A stretch of DNA of 64,000 bases from Acidobacteriota bacterium (GTDB lineage: Bacteria; Acidobacteriota; Polarisedimenticolia; J045). The notes beneath the pieces were generated by a model. That model was not told the origin of the DNA. It saw nothing but the letters and a program-made list of their open reading frames with translations, and made no database searches. Where the stretch lies: assembly GCA_017994815.1 (NCBI GenBank), contig JAGOJY010000023.1, positions 1 through 64,000 of the forward strand. Reading direction: 5' to 3'. This document shows, piece after piece, positions 13,366 through 23,784 of this stretch (position 1 is the stretch's first letter; each line of letters starts with the position of its first letter). Made by a program: the position numbers and the translations under genes.

Positions 13366-14385
13366 ATGCTGCCTCGCACTCCCGGCCCCGCCGACAAGGG
13401 GCACGAGCGGGTTCGCAACCAGTTGCTCACGGCCCTGCACCTGGGCCGCCTGGAGCCGGGCGACCGCGTCCCGTCGGTCCGGCGGATGGCGCAGCTGACC
13501 GGGCTGGACCGCAAGACGGTGCACCGCGCGTACCTGCGGCTGGCCGCGAGCGGCCTCCTGCGCGCCCGCCGCGGCAGCGGCACCTTCGTCGCCCCCGACA
13601 CGCGCGCCGGGGCTCCGGCGCCGGGTCTGCTGCTCGCGGCGGTGGACCAGTTCCGCGCCGAGGCGACCGCGCTCGGCCTGACCACGGAGCAGTTCGGGTC
13701 GTTCCTCTCGCAGATCAGCTCGCACGGGCTGCGCGGGCTCCCGCTGGCGGTCGCCGAGTGCAACATGGAGCAGCTCGGCCTGATCGCGCGCGAGGTCCGC
13801 GAGGCGTTCGGCGCGGCCGTGCTGCCGTTGCCGCTGGCCGACCCGGTCGAGCACGGCGCCGTGCTCCACCGCGTGGCCGCGGTGGTCACCACCGAGTGTC
13901 ACCGGGACGAGGTGGGGCGGCTCGCGGCGCCGTTTGGCGTGCCGGTCTACCGCGTGGCGCTCGACCCCGAGCACGCGCAGACTTTGCTCCGCCACGCGCG
14001 CCGCGGCCCGGTGATCCTCGCGGTGCGCGACCGGCGGTACGACGGGGCCTTGCGGCGGCTGTTCGCCCAGCTCGGCGTGCCACCCGAGGTCGCCCAGAGG
14101 TGCCTCGTGCTCGAGCCCGAGGATGCCCGGCACGCGCTGAAGCAGTTCCCGGACGCGGTGCTGCACGTCTCGCCGCTCGTCGACGCGGCGGTGCTTCACG
14201 ACGCCGCGCGCGGCGTGCGGCGGCTCGCGCCGCGGCGCTACCTCGACCAGCGCTCGCTGGAACGGCTGCGCGCGCAGCTCGTGCTCGAGCGCGTCCTGGC
14301 CCGCGAAGCGCCGGCCCCGCGGGTCGCGGTGCCGGCCAAGGCGGCGGCCCGCGACGGCGCGCCGCCGCGCGACGCCGTGGTATGA
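13366..14385 (+). CDS. GntR-type winged-helix transcriptional regulator
   Basis: Residues 8-70 form a GntR winged helix-turn-helix (LEPGDRVPSVRRMAQLTG, then KTVHRAYLRLAASGLL and RRGSGTFV). The rest (about 100-310) is not a UTRA or FCD domain that I recognise; alternating beta/alpha segments such as VAAVVTTECHRDEV and GPVILAVRDRRY look like a periplasmic-binding-protein-type sensing fold. It is transcribed away from the glucan operon and overlaps the downstream hydrolase as ATGA, so both genes share a transcript. Target genes cannot be read from the sequence; the divergent operon is the obvious candidate. Confidence 0.82.
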   Translation: MLPRTPGPADKGHERVRNQLLTALHLGRLEPGDRVPSVRRMAQLTGLDRKTVHRAYLRLAASGLLRARRGSGTFVAPDTRAGAPAPGLLLAAVDQFRAEATALGLTTEQFGSFLSQISSHGLRGLPLAVAECNMEQLGLIAREVREAFGAAVLPLPLADPVEHGAVLHRVAAVVTTECHRDEVGRLAAPFGVPVYRVALDPEHAQTLLRHARRGPVILAVRDRRYDGALRRLFAQLGVPPEVAQRCLVLEPEDARHALKQFPDAVLHVSPLVDAAVLHDAARGVRRLAPRRYLDQRSLERLRAQLVLERVLAREAPAPRVAVPAKAAARDGAPPRDAVV

Positions 14386-15260
14386 CGCCGCGCGCCGCGC
14401 CGGCGGTGATCGCCACGCTGCTCGGTGTGACGCTCGCGGGCAGCGGCTGCGCGACCCACGCGGTCGGGCGCAAGGTCGACCTCGGCGGCTACCGGCTGCA
14501 CCTGCGCTGCGCCGGGCGCGGCGCCCCGACCGTGGTGTTCGACGCCGGGCTCGGCGATTCGGGGGAAGCCTGGTCCCGCGTCGCCCCCGATGTCGCGCGT
14601 CTCACCCGGGCCTGCGTGTACGACCGCGCCGGGCTCGGCCGCAGCGACCCCGGGCCGCAGCCGCGGACCAGCGGTCGCATCGTCGGCGAGCTGCACGCGC
14701 TGCTCGCACGGGCCGGCGAGCGCGCCCCGTTCGTCCTGGTCGGGCACTCGTTCGGGGGCCTGAGCGCGCGGCTCTACGCGACGCGCTTCCCGGCCGAGGT
14801 CGCCGGGCTGGTGCTCGTCGAGGCCACGCACGAGGACTTCCCGGACGCCGCCAACCGGCTGCGGCCGGCCAGCGAGCGGCTGCGGCTGGAAAGCACGTTC
14901 GCCGGCGCGAGCGCGACCGCCGCGAGCGAGTACGCGCACCTCGGCGAGAGCGCTGCGGAGATGCGGGCCGCCTCGCCGCTCCCGGACATCCCGCTGGTCG
15001 TCATCTCGTCGCGCGACTGGCACGCCGACGCGGCGGTGCAGCGCGCGTGGTCGGGGTTCCAGGATGCGCTGGCCCGGCTCGCGCCGCGCGCCGAGCACGT
15101 GATCGTGCCGGACAGCGGGCACTACGTGCAGTTCGAGAAGCCGCGGGTGGTTGTCGCGGCGATCGCGCGCGTGGTCCGCACGGTGCGGCGGACCGAGGCC
15201 GTCGCGGGCGGGGTCAGCGCGCCGGTGGCGCCCCCGCGGCCCGCTCCAGGTCGCTCTTGA
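14382..15260 (+). CDS. Alpha/beta hydrolase, lipoprotein
   Basis: The 292-residue protein begins with a lipobox (LAGSGC) after a short hydrophobic stretch, so it is probably membrane-anchored. The alpha/beta hydrolase fold follows: VVFDAGLGDSG (oxyanion region), YDRAGLGRS, the nucleophile elbow GHSFGG, and PDSGHYVQ with the catalytic His near the end. The substrate is unknown. The ATG overlaps the stop of the GntR-type regulator. Its 3' end overlaps the convergent TPR gene by 47 bases. Confidence 0.82.
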   Translation: MTPRAAPAVIATLLGVTLAGSGCATHAVGRKVDLGGYRLHLRCAGRGAPTVVFDAGLGDSGEAWSRVAPDVARLTRACVYDRAGLGRSDPGPQPRTSGRIVGELHALLARAGERAPFVLVGHSFGGLSARLYATRFPAEVAGLVLVEATHEDFPDAANRLRPASERLRLESTFAGASATAASEYAHLGESAAEMRAASPLPDIPLVVISSRDWHADAAVQRAWSGFQDALARLAPRAEHVIVPDSGHYVQFEKPRVVVAAIARVVRTVRRTEAVAGGVSAPVAPPRPAPGRS

Positions 15261-15987
15261 ACTGGGGGTTGACCGTCGCCCCGAGCTGCTCGGCCTGAGC
15301 CAGCGCGGCGCGCGCCTGCTCGACGCGCCCCTGCTTCCAGTAGGCCACCGCCAGGTTGTTCTGGCACGCCGCGTGGGCCGGGTTGAGCCGGGCCGCCTGC
15401 TCCCACGCCTGCACGGCGTCGTCGAGGCGGTTGAGGCGGAACAGCGCGGTGCCGATGAAGAAGTACACCTCGCCCGGCGGTTCGCCGGCCCGCGACTTGT
15501 CGGGCATCTGGACCGCCTCGAGCTTGCGGATCGCGTCTTCCATCCGGACTTCCTGGGTTCGCGAAGCGCCCTCGCTCAACTTGACCCGGCCGCTCTGCAG
15601 CTCGCGCAACTGGTCGCGCATCACGGTGATCTCGCGCTGCGCGTCGCGGTAGCGGTCGACCTGGACGTCGAACAGCATCGCGCCGAGCTGCGAGTACCCG
15701 TCGCGCGCCGCGGTGTACTCCGCGAGCGCCGCGTCGAAGTGCTGGGCCGCCATCTCGAGGTGGCCGAGGCCGAGGTGGGCCTCGGGGAACGCCGGCAAGA
15801 TCTCCAGCGCCTCGCTGAAGTGCGTGCGCGCGGCCTCGTAGTCGCCCGCGAGCATTGCCTTCTGGCCGCGCTGCTGCTGGGCCGCGGCGGCCCGCAGCTC
15901 GCGGGCCCGGCTGTCGGCCCACGCCAGCGAGGCGCAGCTCCCAGCGCCGACCAGCACGGCGGTGATCACGACCAGCGTTCGTCGCAT
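15214..15987 (-). CDS. TPR protein, exported (paralogue of the next gene)
   Basis: A signal peptide (MRRTLVVITAVLVGAGS, then SLAWA) precedes about 230 residues of tetratricopeptide repeats: QRGQKAMLAGDYEAARTHF, FPEAHLGLGHLEMAAQHFD and a C-terminal pair around FIGTALFRLNRLDDAV and NNLAVAYWKQGRVEQAR. A charged helical segment separates the N- and C-terminal repeat groups. It shares the same plan and many identical positions with the protein at 16074-16826, so the two arose by tandem duplication. It is probably a periplasmic scaffold or adaptor; no enzyme motif is present. Confidence 0.75.
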   Translation of the reverse strand: MRRTLVVITAVLVGAGSCASLAWADSRARELRAAAAQQQRGQKAMLAGDYEAARTHFSEALEILPAFPEAHLGLGHLEMAAQHFDAALAEYTAARDGYSQLGAMLFDVQVDRYRDAQREITVMRDQLRELQSGRVKLSEGASRTQEVRMEDAIRKLEAVQMPDKSRAGEPPGEVYFFIGTALFRLNRLDDAVQAWEQAARLNPAHAACQNNLAVAYWKQGRVEQARAALAQAEQLGATVNPQFKSDLERAAGAPPAR

Positions 15988-16073
15988 TCCGGTCTCCAGC
16001 CTCCCCGGCCAGTGACCATTATGCGACGGGCGAACCGGTCGGGTGGCGCCGAATTCGGCGGCCGCGCCGCACG

Positions 16074-16826
16074 TCAGAACGCGAGCGCGACCCGCCCGCG
16101 CGCGAGACCGGCGGCGATCCCGGCCTGGAGCTCGGGGCTGACCCGGTAGCCGAGCTGGCGGGCCTGCCGCAGCGCGGCGGCGGCGGCCTCGAGGCGGCCC
16201 TGCTTCCAGTACCCGACGGCCAGGTTGTTGTGGATCATCGGGTCGCGCGGGCTGGTCCCCGCGGCGATCTCCCAGTTCCGCACCGCCTCGTCGAGCCGGC
16301 CGAGGTTGAACAGCGCGTTGCCGATGCAGAACGAGATGTCGCCCGGCACGTCCGGCACCGCCGCGCCGGGCCCCGCGGTGCGCAGGGCTCGCAGCCGCTC
16401 CTCGAGGCGCGCCGTGCGCGGACCGCGCCGCTCGCTCCGGCCGTCGAACTCGCGCAGCCGCTTTTCGATCGCGCCGATCTCGTCCTCCTGCGCGGCGCGG
16501 CGCGCCGACTCCAGCTCGGCCAGGCGCGCTCGCAGGGTGACGTAGCCGTCCCGCGCGGCCGTGAACTCCGCCAGGGCGTCGGCGAACCGGCGGTCCTGCA
16601 TCGCCAGCTGCCCGAGGCCGAGGTGCGCCTCGGGGAACGACGGGACCGCGGCGAGCGCGCTCTCGAAGCGCCGGCGCGCCTCGGGGATGTCGCCCGCGCG
16701 CAGCGCGCGGTAACCAAGCTGGTACTCCAGCGCGGCGCGGCGCAACGGCGCGGCATCCTGCGCCGGCGCCGGCACGGCCGAGAGCGTGGAAACGAACACG
16801 AGGGAAAACAGGCGGAGACGGTCCAT
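16074..16826 (-). CDS. TPR protein, exported (tandem paralogue)
   Basis: This 250-residue protein has a signal peptide (LFSLVFVSTLSAVPAPAQ) and the same order of repeats as its neighbour: YQLGYRALRAGDIPEARRRF, FPEAHLGLGQLAMQDRRF, a charged helix rich in Arg and Glu, then CIGNALFNLGRLDEAV and NNLAVGYWKQGRLEAA. The gap between the two genes is 86 bases, so they may be co-transcribed. The function is unknown. Confidence 0.75.
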   Translation of the reverse strand: MDRLRLFSLVFVSTLSAVPAPAQDAAPLRRAALEYQLGYRALRAGDIPEARRRFESALAAVPSFPEAHLGLGQLAMQDRRFADALAEFTAARDGYVTLRARLAELESARRAAQEDEIGAIEKRLREFDGRSERRGPRTARLEERLRALRTAGPGAAVPDVPGDISFCIGNALFNLGRLDEAVRNWEIAAGTSPRDPMIHNNLAVGYWKQGRLEAAAAALRQARQLGYRVSPELQAGIAAGLARGRVALAF

Positions 16827-17102
16827 GACGCATCCTGGATCCCCGCGGAGGTGGCGGCGCGAAGCGGGGCCGGGGATCCTGCGCCCGCGGATCGGGCGGC
16901 CCGGCACCCGTGCGAGGTCGTGCGGCACGCGCGGCCGGGCTCGGAAGGCTCCGGTCATCGGACGCCCGCCCAGTTTAGCCGGAGATCGGCGGCGCGCCCG
17001 ACCGCTGGTGTGCCGCGAAACGCCGTCCGTCGGGCCGCGCGCCGAAAGTCCCCGGCCGGCGCGGTTCCGCACGTATAGTCTCCGGCCGAGGAGGTGGCTT
17101 CG
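16827..17102. other. Divergent intergenic region, no gene
   Basis: The 276 bases separate the minus-strand TPR gene from the plus-strand exporter operon. GGATCCCC (16837-16844) and GGGGATCC (16872-16879) form an 8-base inverted repeat just upstream of the TPR start codon. TATAGT at 17074-17079 could be a -10 element for the exporter, but no good -35 partner is present. AGGAGGTG at 17088-17095 is the exporter ribosome-binding site. Confidence 0.4.
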
Positions 17103-18350
17103 ATGACGTCGCTCCCGCCGCGCCGGCGCCGCCGGCGGTGGGTCCTGTACGGCTCCCTGGCCGTGCTCGCGCTGGCCGCCACGATGGTGTTGCTGGCCCG
17201 CCGCAGCAACGCCAACGGCGCCGAGGCGATCAGCGCGGACCAGCTCGAGATCCGCGTCGGCAAGGTCGAGACGGCCGACATCCAGGTCACCGTCAGCGAG
17301 GTCGGTACGATCGAGCCGGTGGTCAAGGTCGACGTGAAGTCGACGTTGTCGGGCAAGATCACCGAGCTGCTCGTGCGCGAGGGGGACCGCGTGACGCGCG
17401 GTCAGGTGCTGGCCCGCGTCGAGCCGGACGTGAACCAGGCCCAGACGCTGTCGGCGGTCCGCTCGCAGCTGAACCTGGCCGAGATCCAGGCCAGGGACGC
17501 CGAGGAAGAACTGGCGCGCAACCGCCGGCTGCACGACGAAGGGTACGTCTCCGACCGCGAGCTGAAGGCGCTGCAGGTGCGCTTCGACAGCAGCGTCGAG
17601 GACCTCGACGCGGCGCGAACGAAGTACCGCATAGTCGAGGAGAGCGGGATCCCGCTCGACACGGAGATCTCCACCTCGCAGCGTGTGAACATCGTCGCGC
17701 CGATGGACGGCTACGTGATCCGGCGCGACGTCGAGGTCGGCCAGACCGTCAGCTCCGGCCTGTCGTCGTTCAACGAGGGGACGGCGCTGTACACCGTGGC
17801 CGATCTCGGTGCGATGCTGATCAAGGCCGCGGTCAACGAGGTCGACATCGGGCGCGTCCGGCTGGACATGCCGGTCACGATCACGGTCGACGCGTTCCCG
17901 TACCGGCGCTTCGAGGGGCGGGTGACGCACATCTCGCCGGCGGCGCGGCTGCAGGACAAGGTCAAGGTGTTCGACGTCGAGGTCACCCAGGCGGCGCAGG
18001 TGCCGGAGTTCCGCGCCGGGATGACCGCCAACGTCGAGATCCGCGGCGATCGCGCGGACAAGGTGCTGTCGTTGCCGGTCGAAGGCGTGTTCCGTCGCAG
18101 CGACGGCGAAGTGGCGTACGTCCTGAAGAAGACCTTCGACGCGCCGGGCGCCGGCGAGCGGCCGCCGCGCAAGCTGGAGTCGGGCAAGTACGACGTCTCC
18201 GACAGCTGGAAGCGCTTTTTCGTGGAGCGCCCCGTCAAGATCGGCCTCGCCGGCCTCGAGCGGGCCCAGGTGCTGGACGGGCTCGCGGCGGGCGACGAGG
18301 TCGCGCTGGAGGACCCGACCCGTCCGCGGCGCATCGAAGAGGAGGACTGA
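17103..18350 (+). CDS. MacA-like periplasmic adaptor (HlyD/RND-type membrane fusion protein)
   Basis: The 415-residue protein has an N-terminal transmembrane anchor (about 13-31), a barrel-sandwich/lipoyl segment (VKVDVKSTLSGKITELLVREGDRV and the returning half VNIVAPMDGYVIRRDVEVGQTV), a long alpha-hairpin between them, and the beta-barrel and membrane-proximal domains (FEGRVTHISPAARLQDK). This is the plan of MacA-type adaptors that link an inner-membrane ABC transporter to an outer-membrane channel. AGGAGGTG seven bases before the ATG fixes the start. The next three genes supply the ATPase and two permeases; no TolC-like channel is encoded nearby. Confidence 0.88.
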   Translation: MTSLPPRRRRRRWVLYGSLAVLALAATMVLLARRSNANGAEAISADQLEIRVGKVETADIQVTVSEVGTIEPVVKVDVKSTLSGKITELLVREGDRVTRGQVLARVEPDVNQAQTLSAVRSQLNLAEIQARDAEEELARNRRLHDEGYVSDRELKALQVRFDSSVEDLDAARTKYRIVEESGIPLDTEISTSQRVNIVAPMDGYVIRRDVEVGQTVSSGLSSFNEGTALYTVADLGAMLIKAAVNEVDIGRVRLDMPVTITVDAFPYRRFEGRVTHISPAARLQDKVKVFDVEVTQAAQVPEFRAGMTANVEIRGDRADKVLSLPVEGVFRRSDGEVAYVLKKTFDAPGAGERPPRKLESGKYDVSDSWKRFFVERPVKIGLAGLERAQVLDGLAAGDEVALEDPTRPRRIEEED

Positions 18351-18353
18351 GCG

Positions 18354-19057
18354 TTGGCCAGCGCGATGCTGCAACCCGAAGCCGACGGCGCGGCGCTGAT
18401 CCGCCTGCGCAACGTGCACAAGGTCTACGATGCCGGCGAGACCGCCGTCCACGCCCTGCGCGGCGTCGACCTGGACGTCGTCGGCGGCGAGTACATGGCG
18501 ATCATGGGCCCCTCGGGCTCCGGCAAGTCGACGCTGATGCACATCCTCGGCTGCCTCGACGTGCCCAGCGACGGCGAGTACCGCCTCGGGGGCGAGCTGG
18601 TCTCGCAGATGAGCGCGCGCCAGCTCGCCGGCGTGCGCAACCGCCGGATCGGCTTCGTCTTCCAGAGCTTCAACCTCTTGCCGCGGGCGTCGATCCAGCG
18701 CAACGTGGAGCTGCCGCTCCTGTACGCCGGGGCGGGGCGGGGCGAGCGCCGCGAGCGGGCGCGCGAGGCGCTGCGCCGGGTCGGGCTGGCCGAGCGCGCC
18801 AAGAACGTGCCCTCGCAACTCTCGGGCGGGCAGCGCCAGAGGGTCGCGATCGCGCGGGCGCTGGTCAACGAGCCGTCGATCCTCCTGGCCGACGAGCCGA
18901 CCGGGAACCTCGACACGCGCACCGGGCAGGAGATCCTCGAGCTCTTCGACGAGCTCAACGCGCAGGGTCACACCGTGATCCTGGTCACGCACGACCCGAA
19001 CGTCGCGGCGCACGCCCGGCGGGTCATCCGCATCGTGGACGGGCTGATCGAGGAACA

Positions 19058-19061
<4 letters not shown>
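18354..19061 (+). CDS. MacB/LolD-type ABC ATPase
   Basis: The 235-residue stand-alone ATPase has Walker A GPSGSGKST, Q-loop FVFQSFNLLPR, signature LSGGQRQRVAIARAL, Walker B ILLADEPTGNLD and the H-loop VTHD. The order and the TGNLD extension are typical of the MacB/LolD/FtsE group. I chose the TTG at 18354 because GGAGG lies eight bases upstream; the in-frame ATG at 18366 would be 20 bases from it. The gene follows the adaptor after three bases and overlaps the first permease as GTGA. Confidence 0.92.
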
Positions 19062-20283
<1,222 letters not shown>

Positions 20284-20287
<4 letters not shown>

Positions 20288-21522
20288 GCCCCGCGGAGAT
20301 CGTCCGCGATGCCCTGGGCGAGATCGCCGGGCACAAGCTGCGCAGCGCGCTGACGCTGTTGGGGATCGTTCTCGGCACGCTGTCGATCACGGTCATGACG
20401 TCGTTCCTCGACGGCGTGATCGCCTCGGTCTGGGACGGTTTCTCCGACCTCGGCTACGACGGCGTGATGTACGTCGTCGCGCGGCCGCCGAAGACGCCGC
20501 GCGAGGCGGCGCTGTTCGCGCGCTCGCGCGGCCTGCAACCGCGCGACGCGGAGCTGGTGCTCGCGCGGCGACGCGAGGTGACGGCGGTCGCCCCGGTGGC
20601 ACTGGACCGGCTGCTCGTGCGCCGCGGCGGGCTGGAGCGCGAGGTGCAGGTCTTCGGGGTGACGGCCGCGTTCGGCGAGGTGCGCAACCGGCGCGTCGCC
20701 GAGGGCCGGTTCGTCGAACCGGCCGACGAGGACACGTTCGCGCGCGTGGCGGTGCTCGGCCACCGGCTGAAACGCCGGCTGTTCGGCGCCGAGCCGGCGC
20801 TCGGGCGGAGCATCACCGTCGGCTCGCGCACGCTGCGCGTCGTCGGCGTCGTCGAGCCGCTGGGGAACCAGTTCGTGAACGACCGCGACTTCGTCGAGGA
20901 GATGGAGGGTCTGTACCTGCCGCTGGCGACGTTGCGCAAGCTGTTCACCGGCGAGGAGCAGCCGCTGGCGTACCTGGCGGTGAAGACCGGGGCGGCCGGG
21001 CGCCTGGAGGAGGTCCGCGCCGAAATCGACGCCGCGCTGACGATCGCGCACCGCGGGGCGACCGACTTCCGCGTGGCCAACATCGCCGAGGAGATGCTCC
21101 GCATCCGCAAGGAGATCGAGGACGTCTTGCGCAACTGGCGCATCGTGATCGGCGCGATCGCCGGGATCTCGCTCCTGGTGGGCGGCATCGGCCTGCTCTC
21201 GGTAATGCTGATCTCGATCCGCGAACGGTTCTTCGAGATCGGACTGCGCAAGGCGTGCGGCGCGACGGACGGGCAGATCTTCGTGCAGTTCCTCGCCGAG
21301 TCGGTCGCGCTCGCGGCGCTCGGCGGGGTGCTCGGGATCGGCTTCGGGGTCGCGCTGACCAAGTCGTTCGCGGGCTACTTCAAGGCCGGCCTGCCGATCC
21401 ACGTCGAGGGGCTGGCGCTGGCGATGCTGGTCGCCGTCGCGGTCGGCGCGGTGTACGGCACGTGGCCGGCGCTGTTGGCCTCGCGCATGCCGCCGGTCGA
21501 CGCCCTCCGCAGCGCCGCCTGA
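20284..21522 (+). CDS. MacB-type ABC permease 2
   Basis: The 412-residue second permease has the same architecture: an N-terminal helix (LRSALTLLGIVLGTLSITVM), a periplasmic domain with GRFVEPADEDTFARVAVLG, then the FtsX-type module with FFEIGLRKACGATDGQI and MPPVDALRSAA. Two different permeases with a single ATPase point to a heterodimeric transporter. It overlaps permease 1 as GTGA and is the last gene of the operon; the next gene is convergent and begins two bases after its stop. Confidence 0.88.
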
Positions 21523-21523
21523 T

Positions 21524-22696
21524 TCAGACCTCTCCGGCCGCCGCGAGCGCGCGCCCGAAATCGTCGAGCAGGTCTTCGAGCGCCTCGATTCCGACCGAGA
21601 CGCGGAGCAGCCCGTCCGCGATGCCGGCCGCGCGCCGCTCGTCCGGGTCCATCCCCGCGTGCGAGGTCCGCGCCGGGATCGTCACCAGCGTCTCCAGCCC
21701 GCCCAGGCTCGGCGCCACGACCGGCAGCGTGACCGATTGCAGGAAGCGGTCCGCGGCCGCGGTCCCGCCCGCCAGCTCGAAGCTGACCATCCCGCCGAAG
21801 CCGTCGAACAGCTCGCGCGCCGAGTCGTGGCCGGGGTGGCCCGGCAGCCCGGGGTGGTAGACCCGGGCGACGGCCGGCTGGCGCGCGAGGAAGCGCGCCA
21901 GCGCCAGCGCGCTCTCGTTCTGGCGCGCCACGCGCAGCGCGAGCGTCTTGACCCCGCGCTGCAGGAGGAAGCAGGCGTGCGGGTCGAGCGTGCCGCCGAG
22001 CCGGTTCAGCCGAACGCGCAGCCGCTCGACGAGCGCCGCCGGGCCGGCGACGACCCCGGCGACGATGTCGGAGTGCCCGTTCAGGTACTTCGTCCCGCTG
22101 TGCAGCGACAGGTCGAACCCGAGCTCCAGCGGCCGGAAGTTCACCGGGGTGGCGAAGGTGTTGTCGATCACCGACACGAGGCCGTGCGCGCGCGCGAACG
22201 CCGGCACGGCGTCGAGGCGCCCGACCTCGAGCAGCGGGTTGGCGATCGACTCGAGGTACAGCACCCGCGTGCGCGGCCGCAGCGCGCGCTCCCACGAGCC
22301 GGGGTCGGCGGCGTCGACGAAGCCGACCTCGATCCCCAGCCGCGGCAGGTCGCGCGAGACGAAATCGTGCGTCCCGCCGTACAGGCAGCGCTGCGCGAGC
22401 AGATGATCGCCCGGCGCGAGCAGCTCCAGCAGCACGGTCGTGATCGCAGCCATCCCGCTCGCGGTGACCAGCGCCGCCTGCGCGCCCTCGAGCGCGGCCA
22501 GCTTCTCGCCCAAAGCGACGTGGTTCGGCGTGTTGTTGAGCCGGATGTAACGGATGTCGTCGTACGCTTCGCCGCCCGCGGTGCGGAACATCGCGCTCTG
22601 GTAGACCGGCATCGCGACCGCGTCGTGCGCGGCGGGGCCGCGCTCGCCGGCGTGGACGAGCAACGTCTCGATCCGCCTGCGTGGGCCAGGGGGCAC
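21524..22696 (-). CDS. Cys/Met metabolism PLP enzyme (cystathionine gamma-synthase/lyase family)
   Basis: The 390-residue fold type I PLP enzyme belongs to the trans-sulfuration family: YIRLNNTPN near 50, the PLP phosphate loop ASGMAAIT, DNTFATP with the conserved Asp, SGTKYLNGHSD with the Schiff-base Lys, and the SLGG.ETL motif that binds the substrate carboxylate. Cystathionine gamma-synthase, cystathionine lyase and methionine gamma-lyase share these motifs and I cannot choose among them. The start is GTG at 22694-22696. Its start region faces the hydrolase at 22756, so the two promoters share about 60 bases. Confidence 0.85.
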   Translation of the reverse strand: MPPGPRRRIETLLVHAGERGPAAHDAVAMPVYQSAMFRTAGGEAYDDIRYIRLNNTPNHVALGEKLAALEGAQAALVTASGMAAITTVLLELLAPGDHLLAQRCLYGGTHDFVSRDLPRLGIEVGFVDAADPGSWERALRPRTRVLYLESIANPLLEVGRLDAVPAFARAHGLVSVIDNTFATPVNFRPLELGFDLSLHSGTKYLNGHSDIVAGVVAGPAALVERLRVRLNRLGGTLDPHACFLLQRGVKTLALRVARQNESALALARFLARQPAVARVYHPGLPGHPGHDSARELFDGFGGMVSFELAGGTAAADRFLQSVTLPVVAPSLGGLETLVTIPARTSHAGMDPDERRAAGIADGLLRVSVGIEALEDLLDDFGRALAAAGEV

Positions 22697-22698
22697 CG

Positions 22699-22727
22699 GA
22701 ACCTCCGATCGGGGGCCAGAGTATCCT
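22699..22727 (+). promoter_or_regulatory. Candidate promoter GAACCT-N17-TATCCT
   Basis: GAACCT (22699-22704) and TATCCT (22722-22727) are spaced by 17 bases, about 8 bases before a plausible start and 28 before the GTG of the S9-type hydrolase. The same pair, followed by the same GTC, occurs before the HAD phosphatase gene at 48872-48900, which makes chance less likely. Confidence 0.5.
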
Positions 22728-22755
22728 GTCCCGGACCAGCAAGGAGGGCACGCCC

Positions 22756-23784
22756 GTGAGAACCGTCCCCTTGATCCTCGCGTTGTCGGCCGTCGCCGCG
22801 CCGGCCGTGGCCCAGCCCGCCGCCGCGCCGGCCGACGCCGAGCGCCTCGCGACGCTGGAGCGAAAGGTCGAGGCCCAGCGCTACGCGCTCGACGAGCTGC
22901 TGAAGAAGGTCGACGACGTGCTGTGGTTCGAGAGGGTCGGCGACGTGGCCGAGGTGGACAAGGTCTACCACACCTCGGCGCCCAACCCGCGCGGCGAGAC
23001 GATCTACGGGATCTCGAACGAGCGCAGCCCGATGAAGGTCTGGTCCTACGTGTTCGTGCCCCGCGGGATCGACCGCTCGCGCAAGCACCCGCTGCTGCTG
23101 CTCCCGCACGGCGGCGTGCATGCCGACTTCACGACCTACCACGTGCACATCGTCCGCGAGCTGATGGCCGAGGGGTACGTGGTGGTCGCCACCGAGTACC
23201 GCGGCTCGACCGGGTACGGCCGGGAGTACGAGCAGGCGATCGACTACGGCGGGCTGGAGGTCGACGACGTCGTCGCCGGGCGCGACTGGGCCGTGGAGAA
23301 CCTGCCGTTCGTCGACGGCGGGCGGGTCGGGATCGCCGGCTGGAGCCACGGCGGACTGATCGCGCTGATGGCGGTGTTCGACCACCCCGACAAGTTCCAG
23401 GTCGCGTACGCCGGCGTCCCGGTCTCGGACCTGCTCGCGCGCATGGGGTACACCGACGACGAGTACCGCGGCCTGTTCTCCGCGCCGTACCACATCGGCA
23501 AAACCGCCGGCGAGGCGGTGGACGAGTACCGCCGCCGCTCGCCGGTCTGGCACGTGCAGAAGCTGAAGCGTCCGCTCCTGGTCCACACGACGACCAACGA
23601 CCGCGACGTCAACGTCGTCGAGGTCGAGCACCTGATCCAGGCGCTCAAGGCCGCCGGCAAGGAGTTCGAGTACAAGATCTACGAGGACGCGCCCCCGGGG
23701 CACACCCTGAACCGGGCCGACACGAAGTGGGCGCGCGAGTCGCGGCGGGAGGTCTACGCCTTCCTGGCCCGGTACCTCAAGTGA
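22756..23784 (+). CDS. Exported S9/prolyl-oligopeptidase-type serine hydrolase
   Basis: A signal peptide (VPLILALSAVAAPAVAQP) is followed by a short helical linker and an alpha/beta hydrolase domain: LLLLPHGGVH (oxyanion hole), YRGSTGYGREYEQAID, the nucleophile elbow GWSHGG, NDRDVNVVE for the acid and GHTLNR for the catalytic His. The order and spacing match S9-family C-terminal catalytic domains without their beta-propeller. AAGGAGG eight bases before the GTG at 22756 fixes the start. It overlaps the DUF1684 gene as GTGA, so the two probably act in the same envelope process. The substrate is unknown. Confidence 0.82.
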   Translation: MRTVPLILALSAVAAPAVAQPAAAPADAERLATLERKVEAQRYALDELLKKVDDVLWFERVGDVAEVDKVYHTSAPNPRGETIYGISNERSPMKVWSYVFVPRGIDRSRKHPLLLLPHGGVHADFTTYHVHIVRELMAEGYVVVATEYRGSTGYGREYEQAIDYGGLEVDDVVAGRDWAVENLPFVDGGRVGIAGWSHGGLIALMAVFDHPDKFQVAYAGVPVSDLLARMGYTDDEYRGLFSAPYHIGKTAGEAVDEYRRRSPVWHVQKLKRPLLVHTTTNDRDVNVVEVEHLIQALKAAGKEFEYKIYEDAPPGHTLNRADTKWARESRREVYAFLARYLK

